Part shown: one piece after another, positions 9,076 to 17,634 of the stretch | Position numbering within the stretch: position 1 is the stretch's first letter | Layout: each line of letters begins with the position of its first letter | From: CAZVYN01 sp964631125 | GTDB lineage: Bacteria > Eisenbacteria > RBG-16-71-46 > CAIMUX01 | DNA length: 64,000 nucleotides | Direction of reading: 5' to 3' | Assembly (NCBI GenBank): GCA_964631125.1 | Contig: CAZVYN010000006.1 | Span: forward strand, 22,033 to 86,032 | The notes under the pieces: generated by a model | The model's database searches: none | What the model saw: only the letters and a program-made list of their open reading frames with translations | What the model was told of the DNA's origin: nothing | Translations under genes and position numbers: made by a program

Positions 9076-10381
9076 CGCGTCGCCTCGTCGCGCCCGCTCC
9101 ACTCGAGCACCCGCGCGGTCTCGCGCGCGATCATCCAATCCTCCCGCACCGGGAGGACCTGCACCGGGACGCGGGATCGATCCGAAGAGATCGTCGCTTC
9201 CGCCGCGACCGCGCCCTCGTTGAGCAGCGGATCGAGGACGAGCCCCGTCCACTCGAGTCCCGCGCAGATGCGAGCGCGGATCTCGGGCGCGTGCTCCCCG
9301 ATCCCGCCGCCGAAGAGGACCGGGCAGGGACCGCCCAACACGCCCATGTACGCGACGAGATACTTCCGCGCGCGGTAGCAGAAGAGATCGAGCGCGAGTT
9401 CGGCGTCCGCGTCACCTGCGTGCGCCGCGGCCAGGACCTCGCGCGTGTCGGACGACCGACCCGTCAGGCCGAGCAGACCGGAGTCGCGTTCGAGCAGGCG
9501 GACGACGGCGCTCGCGTCGATCCTCTCGGTTCCCGCGAGATAGCTGACGATCGCTGGGTCGAGATCTCCCGAGCGTGTCCCCATGACCAGTCCCTCCAAC
9601 GGTGTGAAACCCATCGATGTGTCGACCGAACGACCGCGTTCGACGGCGGTGATCGAACAGCCGTTGCCGAGTTGCAGTGAGACCGCGGTGACTTCGCTCG
9701 GCGCGACGCCACGCAGGGTCGCGTGACGCTCGACGAGATACTGATGCGCGATGCCGTGGAAACCGTACCGGCGAATCTGATGTCGCGCCGCGAGATCCTT
9801 CGGGATCGCGTAGGTGAAGGCGCGCGGCGGGAGCTGCGCATGAAAGCTGGTGTCGAAGACCGCCGCCATCGGCATCGCGTCGCCCCAGACGACTCGGCAG
9901 GCGCCGNNNNNNNNNNNNNNNNNNNNNNNNNNNNNNNNNNNNNNNNNNNNNNNNNNNNNNNNNNNNNNNNNNNNNNNNNNNNNNNNNNNNNNNNNNNNNN
10001 NNNNNNGTCGAAGACCGCCGCCATCGGCATCGCGTCGCCCCAGACGACTCGGCAGGCGCCGATCGCGGCGAGCGCGGGAGGATTGTGCAGCGGCGCCAGC
10101 GAGGAGAGCTCTTCGAGTTCGGCGAGCACTTCGGCGCTGATGCGAACCGATCTCAGGAAACGGCGGCCACCGTGGACGACGCGATGTCCGACCGCGTCGG
10201 GGCGGGCGGGGAGCTGATCCAGCAGGCCGCGGGTAGCCGCGACATGGTCCGTCGAGCCGCCGTCCAGGCCGATCCGGTCCGCTGACCACTTTCCGACCGA
10301 TCGGAACTCCCCTCCCGATGTCTCGAAGAGCCCGCACTTGACCGAGGAGCTGCCGCAATTCACGACGAGGATGGCGCCCAC
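9072..10381 (-). CDS. ackA: Acetate kinase, split by a false assembly gap
   Basis: The N-terminus reads MGAILVVNCGSSSVKCGLFE (GTG start at 10381 after a GGGAGG box) and the C-terminal side carries RRYGFHGIAHQYL, LQLGNGCSITAV, GTRSGDLDP and LFGGGIGEHAPEIR, all hallmarks of acetate kinase (acetyl-phosphate plus ADP to acetate plus ATP). As printed, the gene is broken by 100 N and the two halves lie in different frames. Removing the N run and one copy of the exact 55-bp flanking duplication deletes 155 bases and leaves 1155, exactly 385 codons, with a continuous 384-residue product. The gene is therefore almost certainly intact in the organism. It is coupled to phosphoketolase by an ATGA overlap. 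Confidence 0.93.
9852..10061. other. Scaffold gap of 100 N with 55-bp duplicated flanks
   Basis: N occupies 9907-10006. The 55 bases at 9852-9906 are identical to 10007-10061. Two contig ends that share one k-mer-sized overlap were joined with a default 100-N spacer instead of being merged. Collapsing the duplication restores the acetate kinase frame, which is independent support for the artefact explanation. Confidence 0.95.
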
Positions 10382-10497
10382 CGAGATCCCTCCCGGGATC
10401 GAAGCTACGCCGCGATGCGAATTCGGAGTATCGCATTCGCTCCCGAGCGAAAAGGCGTAGGGTCGAGGCACCTCGGGAGCACCGGGAGGCCCACGAC

Positions 10498-11544
10498 ATG
10501 AAAGCAGCCGTCTTCGTCGAACCTGGACGCATCGTCCTGCAAGAAAAGCCCCGCCCCACCATCGGACCGAGAGACGCACTCCTCCGCGTCACCACCACCA
10601 CCATCTGCGGCACCGACACGCACATCCTCAAAGGCGAGTATCCGGTGAAGCCGGGCCTCATCGTGGGGCATGAACCGGTCGGAGTGATCGAGGAACTCGG
10701 ATCAGCGGTCACGGGGTTCGAGGTCGGGCAGCGCGCGATCTCCGGCGCGATCACACCGTGCGGACAGTGCTACACCTGCCTCGACGGCCAATCGTCGCAA
10801 TGCGGCGGCGTCGCGATGGGCGGTTGGCGCCTCGGCAACACGATCGACGGGTGTCAGGCCGAGTACGTGCTGATCCCCGATGCGACGGCGAATCTCGCCC
10901 TGATCCCCGACAACCTGACCGATGAGCAGGTCCTGATGTGTCCGGACATCATGAGCACCGGATTCGGGGGCGCCGAGAGCGGGCGCATCCGGATCGGAGA
11001 CACGGTGGCGATCTTCGCGCAGGGCCCCATCGGCCTGTGCGCGACGTTGGGCGCCAAGTTGTCGGGCGCGACGCGGATCTTCGTCGTCGACGCGGTCCCC
11101 GCGCGGTTGACGATGGCCAAGCAGTTGGGCGCCGACGTCACGATCAATTTCCGTGAGCAAGACGCCGTGAAGACGATCATGGAAGCGACCGACGGGCGCG
11201 GCGTCGACGTGGCCATCGAAGCATTGGGCGCGCAGCCGACGTTCGAGAACTGCCTCCGTGTGCTCCGGCCGGGCGGCGTTTTCTCCAGCCTCGGCGTCTA
11301 CTCGGGTAAACTCACCCTCCCGCTGGACGCCTTCGCCGCCGGGTTGGGCGATCACACGATCGTGACCACGCTCTGCGGCGGCGGAAAGGAACGGATGCGC
11401 CGGCTCATGAACGTCCTCGCCTCGGGCCGGGCTGATCTCCGGCCGCTCGTCACGCATCGGTTTCGGCTCGAACAGATCGAAGAGGCGTACGATCTCTTCT
11501 CGCAGCAGCGAGATGGTGTCTTGAAAGTTGCGATCACCCCTTGA
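10498..11544 (+). CDS. Zinc-dependent alcohol dehydrogenase (MDR family)
   Basis: The 348-residue protein is a medium-chain dehydrogenase. The catalytic zinc site shows TICGTDTH (Cys near 37) and the GHE motif; the structural zinc loop is CGQCYTCLDGQSSQC, with all four Cys. The Rossmann part has the GPIGLCATLGAKL motif. Overall it resembles the secondary-alcohol (isopropanol) dehydrogenase branch, including the PDIMSTGFGGAE stretch, but that branch usually lacks the structural zinc cysteines, so the substrate is left open. It is divergent from acetate kinase with a 116-base shared promoter region, has a GGGAGG box before its ATG, and lies 11 bases upstream of gapA in an apparent operon. It could reoxidise NAD(P)H by reducing an aldehyde or ketone (inference). 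Confidence 0.88.
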   Translation: MKAAVFVEPGRIVLQEKPRPTIGPRDALLRVTTTTICGTDTHILKGEYPVKPGLIVGHEPVGVIEELGSAVTGFEVGQRAISGAITPCGQCYTCLDGQSSQCGGVAMGGWRLGNTIDGCQAEYVLIPDATANLALIPDNLTDEQVLMCPDIMSTGFGGAESGRIRIGDTVAIFAQGPIGLCATLGAKLSGATRIFVVDAVPARLTMAKQLGADVTINFREQDAVKTIMEATDGRGVDVAIEALGAQPTFENCLRVLRPGGVFSSLGVYSGKLTLPLDAFAAGLGDHTIVTTLCGGGKERMRRLMNVLASGRADLRPLVTHRFRLEQIEEAYDLFSQQRDGVLKVAITP

Positions 11545-11555
11545 GGAGGAACTAG

Positions 11556-12584
11556 ATGGCCGTGGCAAAGATCGCGATCAACGGCTTCGGACGCATTGGA
11601 CGCGTCGTCACCCGGATCGCCAAGGAACATGGACAGTTCGACGTCGTCGCGATCAATGACCTGGCCGAACCCGCCGCGCTCGCGCACGCCTTCAAGTACG
11701 ACTCACTCCACGGGACGTACAAAGGCGAGGTGAGCGTCTCCGGCGACACGATGACGATCGACGGCGATCCCTTTCGCGTGCTCTGCGAAAAGGATCCGGC
11801 CAAGCTCCCCTGGCGGGAACTCGGCGTCGACTACGTGATCGAGAGCACCGGAAAGTTTCGCAAACTGGAGGAGTTGAGCGTCCATCTGACGGGCGGCGCG
11901 CGCCGGGTCATCGTCACCGTCCCGACGAAGGACTATTTGCGGAGCACCATCGTCCTCGGCGTGAACGACGAGGTCCTGACCAAGGACGCCGTCATCCTCT
12001 CGAACGCGAGTTGCACGACGAACTGCGCCGCGCCGATGGCGCTCGTGCTGGAGCGCAGCTTCGGCATCCGTCGCGGTCTGCTCAACACAGTCCATGCCTA
12101 CACCAACGATCAGCGCCTGCTCGATTCGCCGCACAAGGACTACCGGCGCTCACGCAGTGCGGCGACCAACATCATCCCGACCGAGACCGGCGCGGCCCGC
12201 GCGATCGGACTGGTGATCCCTTCGCTCGAAGGCAAACTCGACGGGATGGCGATGCGCGTGCCGGTTCCCGACGGCAGCGTCGTCGACCTCACGGTCGAGA
12301 CCACGAAGGAGACGACGCGCGAGGCGATCAACGCCGCCATGAAAGAGGCGAGCGAGACCTATCTGAAGGGGTACCTGGAGTACTGCGAGACGCCGATCGT
12401 CTCGGCCGACATCATCGGCAACAGCGCGTCGTGCATCTTCGACTCGCTGCTCACGCAGGTGATCGGCGGCGGCTTCGTCCGGGTCATCGGCTGGTACGAC
12501 AACGAGTGGGGCTACTCCGCGCGGGTGGCCGACCTGATCGTGCGGTCCGCGCAAATGGACGGGCTGGGGACGAGCTTCGCGTGA
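11556..12584 (+). CDS. gapA: Glyceraldehyde-3-phosphate dehydrogenase, type I
   Basis: The 342-residue product has the N-terminal NAD-binding signature INGFGRIGRVV, the catalytic SNASCTTNC (Cys near 153), the HAYTNDQ stretch with the general-base His, and the C-terminal WYDNEWGYSARV. It oxidises glyceraldehyde-3-phosphate with phosphate and NAD(P)+ to 1,3-bisphosphoglycerate. A strong GAGGAGG box precedes the ATG, 11 bases after the alcohol dehydrogenase stop. Glyceraldehyde-3-P is one product of the phosphoketolase encoded nearby, so the two operons fit one catabolic branch. Confidence 0.96.
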   Translation: MAVAKIAINGFGRIGRVVTRIAKEHGQFDVVAINDLAEPAALAHAFKYDSLHGTYKGEVSVSGDTMTIDGDPFRVLCEKDPAKLPWRELGVDYVIESTGKFRKLEELSVHLTGGARRVIVTVPTKDYLRSTIVLGVNDEVLTKDAVILSNASCTTNCAAPMALVLERSFGIRRGLLNTVHAYTNDQRLLDSPHKDYRRSRSAATNIIPTETGAARAIGLVIPSLEGKLDGMAMRVPVPDGSVVDLTVETTKETTREAINAAMKEASETYLKGYLEYCETPIVSADIIGNSASCIFDSLLTQVIGGGFVRVIGWYDNEWGYSARVADLIVRSAQMDGLGTSFA

Positions 12585-12633
12585 GGCGTGAGGCGGGGTG
12601 CGGCCCGAGGCGCGGATCCCACGTCGAAAAGTA

Positions 12634-12683
12634 TGTGAACAGATGCACAACTGTTGCCGGCAATAGTAGTGCACAGTTTCACA
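12634..12683. repeat. 50-bp intergenic palindrome, copy A
   Basis: This imperfect inverted repeat has its centre between 12658 and 12659, ends TGTGAA and TTCACA, and core ACTGTTGCCGGCAATAGT. About 19 of 25 positions pair by eye. It starts 49 bases past the gapA stop, between convergent gapA and malQ. It belongs with copies B, C and D in this window and shares its core type with copy C. Confidence 0.8.
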
Positions 12684-12696
12684 AGCGATCGAACGT

Positions 12697-12739
12697 CGGA
12701 TGGCCCGGCCGTCGGATGGCCCTGACTGGCGGATGGCCC
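12697..12739. repeat. Short repeat CGGATGGCCC, three copies
   Basis: The decamer CGGATGGCCC occurs at 12697, 12713 and 12730, about 17 bases apart, in the gap between gapA and malQ. No function is visible. Confidence 0.6.
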
Positions 12740-12775
12740 CGGCCGTCAGAGGCGCCGCAGTCAGAGGAGCCGCTG

Positions 12776-14428
12776 TCAGCTCGCCACGCGTCCGTATGTC
12801 GCGGCGAGAGTTCGCAGCCGCTCTCTGAGCGGATCGCTCAGAGAGGACGGGTCATACCGCCATTGCCAGTTCCCCTTCTCGACGCCGGGCTTGTTCATGC
12901 GCGCCTTCGAACCCAGGCCGAGCACGTCTTGTAGCGGGACGATGGCGGTATCGGCGACGGAGGCGTACGCGCAGCGAATCAGATCCCAGTGGATCTTGCG
13001 CCCCGTTCCGGAAAAGCCGAGGTACGCCTTCGCGAACGCATGTTCGCGGGCGATCTCTCGGGACTCTTTCGCGCGAGCAGAGTCCGCGGGAGCCGGGGCG
13101 GGAGTCGCCGCGCCAGTCGCCGCGCCAGTCGCCGCCCGCGACTTCGGCTTCCTCCGCCACCACCCCACCGTCGTGTCGTTGTCATGCGTGCCCGTGTAGA
13201 CGATGCACCGAGGCGGAAACGTGTGCGGGAGGTGATCGTTCTCGACGCCCGGTCCGCCGGAGAAGGCGAACTGCAGCACTTTCATCCCGGGGAGTCCGAA
13301 GTCGTCGCGCAACGCGCGCACCTCGTCGATCAAGAAGCCGAGGTCCTCGGCGATGATCGGCAGCCCACCGAGTGAGCGACGGAGCGTTTCCAAGAGTTCC
13401 CGACCCGGGGCCGAGATCCAGCGCCCCTCTCGCGCCGTCTTGGCATGGGCGGGCACCGCCCAATTGCGGTGGAAGCCGATGAAATGGTCGAGCCGCACCG
13501 CGTCGCAGAGCGAGAGCGTCGCTTGCATGCGCGCCACCCACCATGCGAATCCTTCCGCGCGCATCGCCTCCCAGTCGTAGATCGGATTGCCCCAGAGCTG
13601 GCCGTCCGCGGAGAAATAGTCAGGCGGTACGCCGGCGACTTCGAGCGGCCGCGATTCGGCGTCGAGCAAGAAGAGCGAGGGATGCGACCAGGCGTCGGCG
13701 CTGTCGAGCGCGACGAAGATGGGCGCGTCGCCGATCATGGCGATCCCGCGCTCGCGCGCGTAGGTGCGGAGCTCGGCCCACTGCCGTCGGAAGAGCCACT
13801 GTCGGAACTGGTGGAAGTCGATCTCGCGCACGAGCAGCGTGCGCGCCGAAGCAAGCGCGGCTGGATCGCGACGACGCAGCGGCGCCGGCCATCGACGCCA
13901 CGGTCGGCCGCCGTGCGCGTCTTTCAGCGAGGCGAAGAGCGCGTAGTCGTCGAGCCATGCGCGCTCGCGCTCACAGAACGCCTGGAACTCCTCGACGAGA
14001 CGCCCGACGCTCGCGGCGGCGGCGGCGGCGCCTCCGCCGGCGCCGCCGAAACCCGCACCGCCGCCGCCGCTGCCCGCCCCGTGCAGCCGCTCCCACGCCC
14101 GCTGCAACGCCTCGTGCCGCCGTTCGTGCGAGAGCGGCCCGGTCAGCGCGGAATCGTCGACTTCGAGCAGTCCGAGCGCCGCCAACGGCTCGAGCGCGAT
14201 CAACTGGTCATTGCCCGCGATGGCCGAGAGCGCCTGGTACGGCGTGTCCCGGTACCCGGGCGGGCCGAGCGGCAGCGTCTGCCAGTACGACTGCCCCGCG
14301 GCTTGCAAGAAATCCACGAAACGACGCGCGCTCTCCCCCAGATCGCCGCACCAGGAACGTCCAGGGATCGACGTCGGATGGAGCAGAATCCCGCAGGCGC
14401 GGCGAGAGAACGGGGGCGGTGGCGGCAT
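12776..14428 (-). CDS. malQ: 4-alpha-glucanotransferase (amylomaltase, GH77)
   Basis: The 550-residue product has the GH77 catalytic set: nucleophile Asp in DAVRLDHFIGF, acid/base Glu in IIAEDLGFL, and the third Asp in YTGTHDNDTTVGWW. The N-terminus has the typical ILLHPTSIPG and YWQTLPLGPPGY. The enzyme transfers alpha-1,4-glucan segments between maltodextrins or onto glucose in glycogen and maltose metabolism. I chose the ATG at 14428, preceded by AGAGGAGA. Two low-complexity insertions stand out: a Gly/Ala-rich stretch before SVGRLVEEF, and AATGAATGAATPAPAPA just before the ARAKES helix, the latter from a 12-bp DNA repeat near 13104-13135. Both probably sit in surface loops. Confidence 0.93.
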   Translation of the reverse strand: MPPPPPFSRRACGILLHPTSIPGRSWCGDLGESARRFVDFLQAAGQSYWQTLPLGPPGYRDTPYQALSAIAGNDQLIALEPLAALGLLEVDDSALTGPLSHERRHEALQRAWERLHGAGSGGGGAGFGGAGGGAAAAAASVGRLVEEFQAFCERERAWLDDYALFASLKDAHGGRPWRRWPAPLRRRDPAALASARTLLVREIDFHQFRQWLFRRQWAELRTYARERGIAMIGDAPIFVALDSADAWSHPSLFLLDAESRPLEVAGVPPDYFSADGQLWGNPIYDWEAMRAEGFAWWVARMQATLSLCDAVRLDHFIGFHRNWAVPAHAKTAREGRWISAPGRELLETLRRSLGGLPIIAEDLGFLIDEVRALRDDFGLPGMKVLQFAFSGGPGVENDHLPHTFPPRCIVYTGTHDNDTTVGWWRRKPKSRAATGAATGAATPAPAPADSARAKESREIAREHAFAKAYLGFSGTGRKIHWDLIRCAYASVADTAIVPLQDVLGLGSKARMNKPGVEKGNWQWRYDPSSLSDPLRERLRTLAATYGRVAS

Positions 14429-14744
14429 CGTGTCTCCTCTGGGAGCCGCGAAACCCGGGCGAGAGAACCGGGCGAGAGAACCGGGCGAGAGAACCGGGTG
14501 AGAAAATCCGTGAAACAGATGCGAAGCGGGGACAAATAGCAGGTCGGCCGGGAGGCGACAACGGCGCGGCTCAGGCGCGACGACCACGCGACAGCGGCCC
14601 GGCGTTGCACGCCGCGCGACAACTCTGCGCGCTCCACCGTTCCACGGACGCTGTGGTATCGTCCGCCGGTTCGATGCAGCCGGAGTCGCGCGCATCGGAC
14701 ATCCAACCAATCGAGAGTTCCAGCGAGAGCGAGAGAGGCGGAGC
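14429..14744. other. Divergent malQ-gltA intergenic region with tandem repeat
   Basis: These 316 bases hold no supported gene. A 13-bp unit, CGAGAGAACCGGG, is repeated three times at 14460-14472, 14473-14485 and 14486-14498, just upstream of malQ. Further on, GAGAGGCGGAG is the ribosome binding site of citrate synthase. Promoters for both genes must lie here, but I cannot place them with confidence. Confidence 0.6.
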
Positions 14745-15989
14745 ATGCGGGATCGGATCCAGGAGATCATCTTGGCGGCGGCGGCGAAGGCGCGCGCCGA
14801 GACGAGTGACGAGCCCGAAGCCGCGTTCACCGGGACGCCCGAGTTCCCGATCGAGTGCAAGGTGGGGCGCGGGCTCGAAGGCGCCGTCGCCGCCATCACG
14901 AAGGTCGGCTACGTGAACGGCCAGCGCGGCTGGCTCGTCTACCGCGGGATCGACATCTTCGACCTGGCCGCCTACTCGTCGTACGAAGAGACGACCTACC
15001 TGCTCCTCTTCGGCGGACTCCCCACCAAGAGCCAGCTCGCCGAGTTCAAGCAGCAGTTGGTCGCGAACCGCGAACTGCCCCCCTACATCTACGAAGTGCT
15101 GCGCAAGATGCCGATCCGCGAGACGCATCCGATGTCGGCGCTGCGCACGGCGGTTTCGCTCCTCGGCAATTTCGAGCCGAAGTCCGAGGACACGTCCGTC
15201 GCCAACGAGACGCGCATCTCGATCCAGCTCATCGCGCAGATCCCGACCATCGTGAGCGCGATCGCGCGCCTGCGGCAGGGGAAGGATCCGCTCCCGCCGA
15301 ATCCCGAACTCGGTCACGCCGCCAATCTCGTGCGGCAGATGTTGGGCGGCGAGCCGAACGAACTCATCGATCGTCTGATGGACGTCGCGCTGATCCTGCA
15401 CGCCGACCACGGGATGAACGCTTCGACCTTCACCACCATGGTCGTGAACTCCTCGCTCTCCGACATGCACGGCTCGGTCGTGGCGGGGATCGCCAGCCTG
15501 AAGGGTCCGCTCCACGGCGGCGCGAACGAACGCGTACTCTACGACCTGGAGGAGATCGGCACGGTCGAGAGCGTCGAACCGTGGTTCGCCAAGGCGCGCG
15601 ACACGAAGCGCAAGGTGATGGGCTTCGGCCATCGTGTCTACAAGGCGTACGACCCGCGCGCGCGCATCCTCGGACCGCTGGCGGAGCTGTTGGTCGAGCA
15701 CAAGCCGGAAGAAGCGCGGCTCTACCGCGTCGCGACGAAGCTGGAGCAGGTCGTCTGCGGCGAACTCGGCGACAAGCAGATCTTCCCCAACGTCGACTTC
15801 TACGCCGGTTTCGCCTATCGCGCGATGGGCGTCGAGACGCAGATGATGACTCCGATCTTTGCCGTCAGCCGCGTCGCGGGCTGGACCGCCCGCGCGTTGG
15901 AATATCTCCAGGACAACCGGATCTACCGCCCGCGCGCCGCCTACACGGGCCCGATCCATGTCGACTACCAGCCAATCGACAAGCGCTGA
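14745..15989 (+). CDS. gltA: Citrate synthase
   Basis: The 414-residue protein has the family motifs: LVYRGIDIFDLAAYSSYEE near the start, LILHADHGMNAST (His near 219 and 222), KGPLHGGANERV (His near 257), MGFGHRVYKAYDPRA, and the catalytic Asp in FPNVDFYAGF (near 351). It condenses acetyl-CoA and oxaloacetate to citrate at the entry to the TCA cycle. The length and the short N-terminal region resemble the dimeric type I / 2-methylcitrate-like forms more than the long E. coli form, so methylcitrate synthase activity is an alternative. It is followed by a strong terminator. Confidence 0.93.
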   Translation: MRDRIQEIILAAAAKARAETSDEPEAAFTGTPEFPIECKVGRGLEGAVAAITKVGYVNGQRGWLVYRGIDIFDLAAYSSYEETTYLLLFGGLPTKSQLAEFKQQLVANRELPPYIYEVLRKMPIRETHPMSALRTAVSLLGNFEPKSEDTSVANETRISIQLIAQIPTIVSAIARLRQGKDPLPPNPELGHAANLVRQMLGGEPNELIDRLMDVALILHADHGMNASTFTTMVVNSSLSDMHGSVVAGIASLKGPLHGGANERVLYDLEEIGTVESVEPWFAKARDTKRKVMGFGHRVYKAYDPRARILGPLAELLVEHKPEEARLYRVATKLEQVVCGELGDKQIFPNVDFYAGFAYRAMGVETQMMTPIFAVSRVAGWTARALEYLQDNRIYRPRAAYTGPIHVDYQPIDKR

Positions 15990-16020
15990 GGACGGCCCTC
16001 CCAGCCGACCCCAGCGCGCG

Positions 16021-16048
16021 ACGCCCACGCTCACACCGTGGGCGTTTT
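16021..16048 (+). terminator. Rho-independent terminator after citrate synthase
   Basis: The stem ACGCCCACG (16021-16029) pairs perfectly with CGTGGGCGT (16037-16045) around a 7-base loop and runs into TTTT. It lies 31 bases past the gltA stop and only 16 bases before the mgtE ATG, so mgtE needs read-through or its own promoter further up. Confidence 0.85.
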
Positions 16049-16064
16049 CATGAGGAGGCCGACG

Positions 16065-17438
16065 ATGCCAACCGACGACGCGACCCACCGCGCCTCGGTC
16101 GTCCAGCTCCTGCTGCCTGAGCTGCGCAGCCTCTTGGAGAACCGTCCGCAAGACGCGGGCGAGATCTTCGAGGAGCTGCATCCGGCCGACGGCGCCGACC
16201 TGCTCTCGCGGCTGGAGGACGAAGAAGTCCAGCGGCTCCTGCCGCATCTCGATCCGGCCGAAGCGGCGCGACTGCTCGAGTACGTCGAGCCGAGCCTCTC
16301 GGCGCGCTACCTGCAGGAGCAGCAGCAGGAGCTCGCCGCCGACATCGTCGAGGAGATGGATGCCGACGACGTGGTCGAGATCCTCACCCACTTCGAGGAC
16401 GACGAGCAGGAAGAGCTCCTCGCCAAGATGGAGCCGGAGGAGCGCGGCGAGGCCGAAGCGCTGCTCAGTCACGAGGAGGGGACCGCGGGGCGTCTGATGA
16501 CGCCGTACTTCAAGACGGTTCCGCTCGAGGGCACGGCGGCGCAGGCATTGACGAGCGCGCGCGAAGGGGCGCGTGAGGGTTGGCCGGTGACGTCCCTCTA
16601 TGTCGTCGATCAGAGCGGCGTGCTGCGCGGGCAGTTGTCGCTCATGAACGTGCTGGCGGCGGAAGCGGAGACCGCGGTCGAAGAGTTGATGGAGGAGACG
16701 CGGTTTTCGGTGCGGGTGGATACGGATCAGGAGGAGGTCGCACGGGTCATTTCCAAGTACGACCTTCTATCGGTTCCCGTTACGGACGCCGACGATCGGA
16801 TCGTCGGCGTGATCACCGTCGACGACGTGGTCGATGTCTTGACCGAAGAGGCGACCGAGGACGCGCAGAAACTCGGCGCCGTCCAGCCGCTGGACAATCC
16901 GTACTTCCAGACCGGCTTCTGGTCGATGGCGCAGAAGCGCGCCGTGTGGCTGGTGCTGTTCTTCTTCGCCGAACTGATCACGGGCAACGTGATGCACGCC
17001 TATGAAGGGGTGCTGCAGAGTGCGCTCAGCCTCGTCTTCTTCGTCCCGCTGATCCTCTCGTCGGGCGGAAACTCCGGCGCGCAATCCTCGACCCTGGTCA
17101 CCCGCGCCCTCGCCATCGGTGAGGTCCGCCTGCAGGACATCGGCCGCGTCTTCGGCCGCGAGCTCCTGATGGGCTTCGCACTCGGGTGCGTCGTCGGCAT
17201 CATGGGCTACGGACGCGCGCTCATGCTCGACTCCGACCCGAGAGTCGCCATCATCGTGTCGACGACGCTGGTCGGCGTGGTCACCGCCGGAACGCTCGGC
17301 GGCGCCATGCTCCCGCTCATCCTCCGCCGAATCGGGCTGGATCCCGCACTCTCGTCGTCGGCCTTCGTCGCCTCGATCGTCGACATCGTGGGGGTGTTCC
17401 TCTATCTGACGCTGGCCAAGCTGGTGTTGGGACTGTGA
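16065..17438 (+). CDS. mgtE: Magnesium transporter MgtE
   Basis: The 457-residue product has the MgtE layout: an acidic N-terminal helical domain (to about 125) with repeated LEDEEVQRLLPHL-like helices, a pair of CBS domains (LMTPYFKTVPLE and VPVTDADDRIVGVITVDDV), a connecting helix, and five hydrophobic segments at the C-terminus with the pore signature SSGGNSGAQSS. MgtE is a homodimeric Mg2+ channel gated by Mg2+ binding to the cytosolic domains. I chose the ATG at 16065 because GAGGAGG lies just before it; an in-frame ATG at 16050 is less well placed. The stop codon lies inside a 14-bp tandem repeat. Confidence 0.94.
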   Translation: MPTDDATHRASVVQLLLPELRSLLENRPQDAGEIFEELHPADGADLLSRLEDEEVQRLLPHLDPAEAARLLEYVEPSLSARYLQEQQQELAADIVEEMDADDVVEILTHFEDDEQEELLAKMEPEERGEAEALLSHEEGTAGRLMTPYFKTVPLEGTAAQALTSAREGAREGWPVTSLYVVDQSGVLRGQLSLMNVLAAEAETAVEELMEETRFSVRVDTDQEEVARVISKYDLLSVPVTDADDRIVGVITVDDVVDVLTEEATEDAQKLGAVQPLDNPYFQTGFWSMAQKRAVWLVLFFFAELITGNVMHAYEGVLQSALSLVFFVPLILSSGGNSGAQSSTLVTRALAIGEVRLQDIGRVFGRELLMGFALGCVVGIMGYGRALMLDSDPRVAIIVSTTLVGVVTAGTLGGAMLPLILRRIGLDPALSSSAFVASIVDIVGVFLYLTLAKLVLGL

Positions 17439-17468
17439 TGTCGGGACTGTGATGTCGGGACTGTGATG
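17431..17468. repeat. 14-bp tandem repeat over the mgtE stop
   Basis: The unit GACTGTGATGTCGG occurs 2.7 times (17431-17444, 17445-17458, then GACTGTGATG). The mgtE TGA is in the first copy, and each further copy repeats the same TGA-containing end, as if the gene end had been duplicated by slippage. Confidence 0.8.
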
Positions 17469-17634
17469 CCTCCGCCAGTCGTCGCTGCCCGTGGTACGCT
17501 CCACGGGCCAACTTGCAGGTCCCGATCACCACCGGAACGACATCATCCAGCTATGTCCGCGCACAGCCGCCGGACTCGGGATCTCCAGGGCTCATCCCCT
17601 ATGCCCGAGACGAACGGCCCCAGGAGGAGTCTTC

